Positions 4,894 to 9,145 of a DNA stretch of 9,145 nt are shown here, piece after piece. Source of the DNA: Lysobacterales bacterium (GTDB lineage Bacteria; Pseudomonadota; Gammaproteobacteria; Xanthomonadales; Rhodanobacteraceae). Every line of letters starts with the position of its first letter. The first letter of the stretch is position 1. The notes beneath the pieces were generated by a model, which saw only the letters and a program-made list of their open reading frames with translations, was not told the DNA's origin and did not search any database. The DNA lies in assembly GCA_013298265.1 (NCBI GenBank), contig JAAFHE010000105.1, positions 1-9,145 of the forward strand, read 5' to 3'. A program made the translations under genes and the position numbers.

Positions 4894-7185
4894 ATGACAA
4901 CGTCGAATCGCTGCAGTGCCCGCGGCCCGCGCCTGAGCGGCCTGGCTGCCGCCATCCTGCTGATCCTGCCGGGCACCGTCCCGGCGCAGGCCGACCGCAC
5001 CGACGATGCCAAGTCCGCATCCGAGGCGCCTGCTCTGGAAACCGTGACCGTGACCGCGCAGCGCCGTGTCGAGAACATCCAGGACGTGCCGATGGCGATC
5101 ACCGCCGTCGAAAGCGAGAAGCTCGAAGTGCTCGGCTCCGGCGGCGACGATGTCCGCTTCCTGTCCGGCCGTCTGCCGAGCCTCAACATCGAGTCGTCGT
5201 TCGGCCGCGCGTTCCCGCGCTTCTATATCCGCGGCCTGGGCAATACCGATTTCGATCTCAATGCGTCCCAGCCCGTATCACTGGTCTACGATGGCGTGGT
5301 GCAGGAGAACCCGATCCTGAAGGGCTTTCCGATCTTCGATCTCGACCAGGTCGAGATGGCGCGCGGCCCGCAGGGCACGCTGTTCGGGCGCAATTCGCCG
5401 GCCGGCGTGATCAAGTTCGAGTCCGCGCGGCCCGCGCGCGAGTTCGGCGGCTACGCCAGCCTGAGCTACGGCAGCTATGGCACGACCAATCTGTCCGGCG
5501 CGATCACCGGCGGCGTCGGCGAGAGCGGCGCGCTGCGATTGTCGGTGCTCAATCAGCGCCGTGACGATTGGGTCGACAACACGCGCAATGGCCCCGGCGA
5601 CGATCTCGAGGGCTATCGCGAAAGTGCTGCGCGCCTGCAGTACCTGCTCGCGCCCAGTGACGATTTCGACGCACTGTTCAACGTCCATGCGCGCAAGCTG
5701 GACGGCACGGCGCGCCTGTTCCGCGCCAATATCATCCGGCCGGGCAGCAACGATCTGATCGACGGCTTCCAGCGCGACCGGGTCTCCATCGATGGCAGGA
5801 ACGAGCAGGACCTCAGCCAGTTCGGCGCCAACCTGCGCCTGCGCTGGGATCTCGGCAACACGACGCTGCACTCGATCACGGGCTACGAGAGCGTCGATGC
5901 CTATAGCCGCGGTGACATCGACGGCGGCTACGGCGCGGTGTTTCTCGGCGCCGGCAACTACGGGCCTGGCCTGATCCCGTTCCCGGCCGAATCCGCCGAC
6001 GGTCTGCCGAATCACCGTCAGCTGAGCCAGGAATTCCGTATCGAGTCCAACGAGTGGGGACGCTTCGACTGGCAGGCCGGCGTGTTCGGCTTTGACGAGT
6101 CCATCGACGTCGACAGCTTCAGCTACGACACGTTTGCACCCGGCCAGCCGCAGAACGGCTATGCGACCCAGAGGCAGGACAACGAAGCCTGGGCGGTATT
6201 CGCCTCGGGTGACTATGACGTGACCGAGCGCCTGAAGCTGCGCGGCGGACTGCGCTACAGCGACGACCGCAAGGAGTTCTCGGCGCAACGCATCGTCGGT
6301 CCGTTCGGTCCGCCGATTGCGCCCATTCATGCCAATCCCAGCGATACCGACATCAGCTGGGACTTGAGCGCGGTGTTCCAGGCCAGCGATCAGGTCAATT
6401 TCTACGGCCGCGTCGCACGCGGCTTCCGCGCGCCGAGCGTGCAGGGGCGTCTGATGTTCGCCGACGCGACCTTGCCCGACGACGAACTCGTGACCGTCGC
6501 CGCATCGGAAACCGTGCTGTCATGGGAAGCCGGGCTCAAGGCACAGCTATGGGAAAACCGCGTGCGCCTGGGCTTCGCGCTGTACCACTACACCATCGAC
6601 GATCCGCAGCTCACCGCGGTCGGCGGCAACGCGAACATCGCGCGGCTGGTCAATGCGGACAAGGCGGTCGGTCACGGCGCCGAGCTTGATCTCGAGGCGC
6701 TGCTGACGGAACGCCTGCTGGTCACAGTCGGCGCGAGCTACAACCCGACCGAGATCAGGGACGCCAACCTGTCGGTGTTCCAGTGCGGGGCACCGTGCAC
6801 GGTGCTAGATCCAGCCGGCAGCGTCGCCGGCACCGTACGCATTGACGGCAACCCGTTGCCTCAGGCGCCAAAGAATGTCTACAACCTGACCGCGCGCTAC
6901 GGCATTCCGATGGGCGGCGGCGAGTTCTTCGTCTACACCGACTGGGCCTATCGCAGCAAAGTGAACTTTTTCCTGTACGAGTCGGTGGAGTTCACCGGCG
7001 AGCCGCTGCTCGAGGGCGGCCTGCGCGTCGGCTACGACTGGCACTACAGCGACTACGAGCTGGCCTTGTTCGGCCGCAACATCACCAACGAGGAAGTCAT
7101 CGTCGGTGGCCTGGACTTCAACAACCTCACCGGCTTCCTCAACGAGCCGCGTACCTGGGGCGTGGAGTTCAAGGCACGATTCTGA
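4894..7185 (+). CDS. TonB-dependent outer-membrane receptor
   Basis: This 763-residue outer-membrane receptor would import a bulky or scarce ligand using energy from TonB-ExbB-ExbD. It starts with a signal peptide (hydrophobic 15-28, likely cleavage after VPAQA near residue 33). A TonB box ETVTVTAQ follows at 49-56. The plug domain runs from about 60 to 180 ([65 protein letters not shown]). The beta-barrel spans about 185-763, with a late NITNEEV and the terminal strand [13 protein letters not shown] ending in Phe, as BAM substrates do. Cys631 and Cys635 (CGAPC) may form a disulfide in an external loop. The start at 4894 is chosen by signal peptide and AAGGG; the frame stays open far upstream only by chance. 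It resembles the broad receptor class common in Caulobacter, Sphingomonas and Xanthomonadales. The substrate cannot be read from the sequence, and no neighbouring gene identifies it. Confidence 0.93.
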   Translation: MTTSNRCSARGPRLSGLAAAILLILPGTVPAQADRTDDAKSASEAPALETVTVTAQRRVENIQDVPMAITAVESEKLEVLGSGGDDVRFLSGRLPSLNIESSFGRAFPRFYIRGLGNTDFDLNASQPVSLVYDGVVQENPILKGFPIFDLDQVEMARGPQGTLFGRNSPAGVIKFESARPAREFGGYASLSYGSYGTTNLSGAITGGVGESGALRLSVLNQRRDDWVDNTRNGPGDDLEGYRESAARLQYLLAPSDDFDALFNVHARKLDGTARLFRANIIRPGSNDLIDGFQRDRVSIDGRNEQDLSQFGANLRLRWDLGNTTLHSITGYESVDAYSRGDIDGGYGAVFLGAGNYGPGLIPFPAESADGLPNHRQLSQEFRIESNEWGRFDWQAGVFGFDESIDVDSFSYDTFAPGQPQNGYATQRQDNEAWAVFASGDYDVTERLKLRGGLRYSDDRKEFSAQRIVGPFGPPIAPIHANPSDTDISWDLSAVFQASDQVNFYGRVARGFRAPSVQGRLMFADATLPDDELVTVAASETVLSWEAGLKAQLWENRVRLGFALYHYTIDDPQLTAVGGNANIARLVNADKAVGHGAELDLEALLTERLLVTVGASYNPTEIRDANLSVFQCGAPCTVLDPAGSVAGTVRIDGNPLPQAPKNVYNLTARYGIPMGGGEFFVYTDWAYRSKVNFFLYESVEFTGEPLLEGGLRVGYDWHYSDYELALFGRNITNEEVIVGGLDFNNLTGFLNEPRTWGVEFKARF

Positions 7186-7186
7186 A

Positions 7187-7224
7187 AGTAGAAAACAGGG
7201 AAGAGGAGTGAGAAACGAGAGAGG
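7187..7224 (+). repeat. Intergenic repeat arm (left) after the receptor gene
   Basis: This arm begins two bases after the receptor stop codon and reads agtagaaaacaggga then agaggagtgagaaacgagagagg. Its core gaggagtgagaaa (7203-7215) is exactly complementary to 7241-7253. It shares aaaacaggg and the following purine-rich pattern with 1514-1551. Confidence 0.75.
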
Positions 7225-7269
7225 TGCCAATGCCCCCTCTTTTCTCACTCCTCCCCGTCGTTTCTGCTC
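7188..7269. terminator. Inverted repeat between converging genes, possible bidirectional terminator
   Basis: The two arms form a 13-bp perfect stem (7203-7215 with 7241-7253), extended imperfectly on both sides to roughly 30 pairs. The loop is about 25 bases, part of which can also pair. It fills nearly all of the 84-bp gap between the convergent receptor and DUF1501 genes. Neither strand has a strong U-tract after the stem, so classic intrinsic termination is uncertain; 3'-end protection or blocking of convergent read-through are alternatives. Confidence 0.5.
7233..7269 (-). repeat. Intergenic repeat arm (right) after the DUF1501 gene
   Basis: This is the opposing arm, flush with the DUF1501 stop codon (7270-7272). 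On the minus strand it reads gagcagaaacgacgggg then aggagtgagaaaagaggg. It pairs with the left arm and resembles the dnaB-proximal arm at 1639-1676. Confidence 0.75.
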
Positions 7270-8757
7270 TTAAGCCATGAACCCCAAGTTCGACGTCGGG
7301 AAATTGATCAGGTTCGGGAAGATCGTCGCGAGGTCGGTGCTTGAGGTCACGCCCATCCAGCGTGCCAGTGTCGCCGCCATCTGATCGACGCTCGTCGACG
7401 GAATGGTCTGGCCGCGCGAGAAGCTGATCGCGTTGTTGAGAGTCTGGTCCGGGAAGGTGCCGTAGAGACGTCCGCCGTTCACCGCGCCGCCCATCACGAA
7501 CTGCACGCCGCCCCAGGCGTGATCGGATCCGTTGCCGTTGGAGCTCAAGGTGCGCGCGAACTCGCTCATCGTGAACGCGGTTACGTCGTTCTGCGCGCCA
7601 AGTTCGCCGAGGCAGGTCCAGAATGCGCCCAGCGCTTGCGAGACGCGGTTGAGCAACGCGCCGTGGCCGTTCTGGTTCGTCGCCATCAGGCCGTCGTGCA
7701 GGTCAAAGCCGCCGACGCGCACGTAGAAGATCTGGCGCTTGTGCTGGATCTGGCCGCTGGACTCGCGCGAGATCTTGATCATGCGCGCGACCATCTTGAG
7801 CTGATCGGCGAGTGAATTGCCGCTCGGAAAGACGGTCGTCACGTTGCCCGAGTTGTCGGCTGCGGTCAGCGACGAATTCACGAGGTCATAGAGGTCGCGT
7901 CCGCGCTTGAACGTGCGGCCGTATTCCTTGGTCAGCGGCGACGTGTTGGTCGTGTCGTTGAGCAGCAGGTCCAGCGCGCCCGCGCGCTGCGAGCCATAGG
8001 TGCCGCCGGTGCTGTTGGCCGCGTTGTAGATGTTGCTCAGGCCGGTCAGGCCGCTCGAGGACATCTGGTAAGGGAACGTGTCCTCGCCGACCTCGAAACG
8101 GTTGGAGCCGGCCATCGAAATGCACGGCGACAAGGCCTGGTTGACATTGTCGAGCCGCACGCGGTCAGCGACCAGACCGCCCCAGCCCGTGCCCGTCGCC
8201 GTCGTACGCGCCAGGTGCCAGAGGTTTTCCTGGTCGTTGTGCGAGTAGAGCTGCGGCGGGCGCAGCGCCGGCGAGGCGTTGTATTCCGTCTTGGTGATCG
8301 GACGGATCAGCGTGCCGATGTTGGGCAGGAAGGCCAGCTTGTTGGCGCGATAGATCGTCGCCAGGTCGCTCATGCCGCCCGGATAGGTCGCATTGCCCGG
8401 ATTGACGGCATACAGCGCGCCGGTCGCGCTGTCGGTGATCTGGAACTGGCTCGTCAGCGCGGCGCGGTCGATGCCCAGGCCGCCCGCATTGGTCGTGGCG
8501 TTGTAGATGCCGCTGCGTGCGGCCGCGTACACGCCGTGGCGCGTGGTGTCGTAGGGCAGCAGCATGTTCCACGAATCGTTGCCGCCGGCAAGGTATACGC
8601 AGACGAGCGCGCGGTAGCCGGCGACCGTGCCGGTCTGCGCGGCCAGCGCCGAACCCATCAGCTTCAATTGGGGCAGCAGCGCCGAAGCGCCGCCGGCGCA
8701 CAGCGTGACGCCGAGATTCCTGAGGAACTGCCGGCGGGCTTGTTCTTTCTGTTTCAT
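7270..8757 (-). CDS. DUF1501 family protein, Tat-exported
   Basis: This 495-residue protein of the DUF1501 family has no established biochemical role; the family is grouped with alkaline-phosphatase/sulfatase-like folds. Residues 1-40 are a twin-arginine signal (ARRQFLRNLG with Arg8-Arg9, a hydrophobic stretch, then GSALAA), so it is probably exported folded to the periplasm. Family motifs appear in order: LVCVYLAGGNDSWNMLLP (51-68), LYSHNDQENLW (170-180), GGFDLHD (349-355), MSEFART (397-403) and NGSDHAWGG (409-417); the Asp and His residues of these are candidate metal ligands. The C-terminus has MAATLARWMGV (460-470). The ATG at 8757 has AGGAA about eight bases upstream. It follows the DUF1800 gene by 11 bp and must be cotranscribed with it. 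This pairing is recurrent in Gram-negative genomes and suggests a shared extracytoplasmic task, but substrate and reaction are unknown. Confidence 0.93.
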   Translation of the reverse strand: MKQKEQARRQFLRNLGVTLCAGGASALLPQLKLMGSALAAQTGTVAGYRALVCVYLAGGNDSWNMLLPYDTTRHGVYAAARSGIYNATTNAGGLGIDRAALTSQFQITDSATGALYAVNPGNATYPGGMSDLATIYRANKLAFLPNIGTLIRPITKTEYNASPALRPPQLYSHNDQENLWHLARTTATGTGWGGLVADRVRLDNVNQALSPCISMAGSNRFEVGEDTFPYQMSSSGLTGLSNIYNAANSTGGTYGSQRAGALDLLLNDTTNTSPLTKEYGRTFKRGRDLYDLVNSSLTAADNSGNVTTVFPSGNSLADQLKMVARMIKISRESSGQIQHKRQIFYVRVGGFDLHDGLMATNQNGHGALLNRVSQALGAFWTCLGELGAQNDVTAFTMSEFARTLSSNGNGSDHAWGGVQFVMGGAVNGGRLYGTFPDQTLNNAISFSRGQTIPSTSVDQMAATLARWMGVTSSTDLATIFPNLINFPTSNLGFMA

Positions 8758-8768
8758 CGCGGCATTCC

Positions 8769-9145
8769 TCAGCGTTGCGTGGCGAATTCGGGCGACATGG
8801 CGGCGATCTGCAGCAGCGAGCGTGCTTTCTCGCTTGGCGTCGCACCGTTCATGAAATTCAGCATGTTGACCAGGGCCGAGCGCGTATTGGCTGACATCGC
8901 GCCGTAGAACATGCGCTTGTCGACTTCGTCGACCATCGCAGCGGCCGTCGGCAGCGCAGCCAGCGCGGTGACGTCGATCAGCGGCCGGTCGGTCGGCGGA
9001 TTGGTCATGCCGACGTAGTAGCGGAAGGTGTAGTCGGCCAGGCTGTTGGAGATCGAATACGTGGTGCCTTCGTTGATGATCTGCATTTCCGGCGCGTAGA
9101 GGTTGGCGTCGGCGAGTGCGCCCGGATGCTGGTAGTCGGGCTCGT
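8769..9145 (-). CDS. DUF1800 family protein, C-terminal part (runs off right edge)
   Basis: The last 125 codons of a DUF1800 protein are present, open to the window edge. The visible part has the family's C-terminal features: YQHPGALADANLYAPEMQIINEGT, where family members carry an APE-[LM]-Q-x-[LIV] stretch, a helical region RSALVNMLNFMNG (about 85-97 of the fragment), and the closing LLQIAAMSPEFATQR, a typical terminal motif. Full-length members are about 450-650 residues, so most of the protein and any signal peptide lie outside. It is the upstream partner of the DUF1501 gene. Biochemical function of the family is not established to my knowledge. The identification rests on the C-terminal motifs plus the neighbouring DUF1501 gene. 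Confidence 0.85.
   Translation of the reverse strand, partial: EPDYQHPGALADANLYAPEMQIINEGTTYSISNSLADYTFRYYVGMTNPPTDRPLIDVTALAALPTAAAMVDEVDKRMFYGAMSANTRSALVNMLNFMNGATPSEKARSLLQIAAMSPEFATQR

Noticed and set aside
5278..6330. 350-codon minus-strand open frame inside the receptor gene
   Set aside because: It is fully antisense to the receptor barrel, of low-complexity Ala/Val/Arg composition, and lacks any recognisable domain.

Overview
The window looks like chromosomal DNA of a high-GC gammaproteobacterium, most plausibly of the Xanthomonadales/Lysobacterales. The block rpsF-rpsR-rplI-dnaB-alr-radA is a housekeeping order I associate with that group, there is no priB between rpsF and rpsR, and the flanking genes (a large TonB-dependent receptor and a DUF1800/DUF1501 pair) are common there. 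The taxonomic call is inference from gene order and protein character, not from a search.

Layout. Positions 1-4720 hold a minus-strand block read right to left: a sigma70-type promoter and structured leader (about 4582-4716), then rpsF (bS6), rpsR (bS18) and rplI (bL9), a duplicated intrinsic terminator (3248-3319), dnaB (replicative helicase), alr (alanine racemase) and the first 128 codons of radA, which runs off the left edge. Positions 4894-7185 hold one plus-strand gene for a TonB-dependent outer-membrane receptor, divergent from rpsF. Positions 7270-9145 hold a minus-strand pair: a DUF1800 protein (only its C-terminal part is in the window) followed 11 bp later by a Tat-exported DUF1501 protein. 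The receptor and the DUF1501 gene converge on an inverted repeat.

Main anomaly. alr is broken. A 43-bp stretch of its own 5' region (1349-1391) occurs a second time, letter for letter and in the same orientation, at 930-972. Compared with a reconstructed parent this is a net 38-bp insertion. It shifts the frame after codon 180 and separates the PLP-lysine half from the catalytic-tyrosine half. Removing the 38 bp restores an uninterrupted 358-residue alanine racemase of normal family length. The alr start codon also lacks any Shine-Dalgarno sequence, because an arm of an intergenic repeat family abuts it.

Other structure. The same purine-rich inverted-repeat family occurs between dnaB and alr and between the receptor and DUF1501, flush against stop codons. 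The rplI terminator is a 36-bp tandem duplication with a third remnant. A 15-bp perfect hairpin separates rpsR from rplI. I found no tRNA, rRNA, CRISPR array, transposase or phage gene, and no convincing evidence of a new multi-gene system. The DUF1800/DUF1501 pair is the least understood functional unit here.
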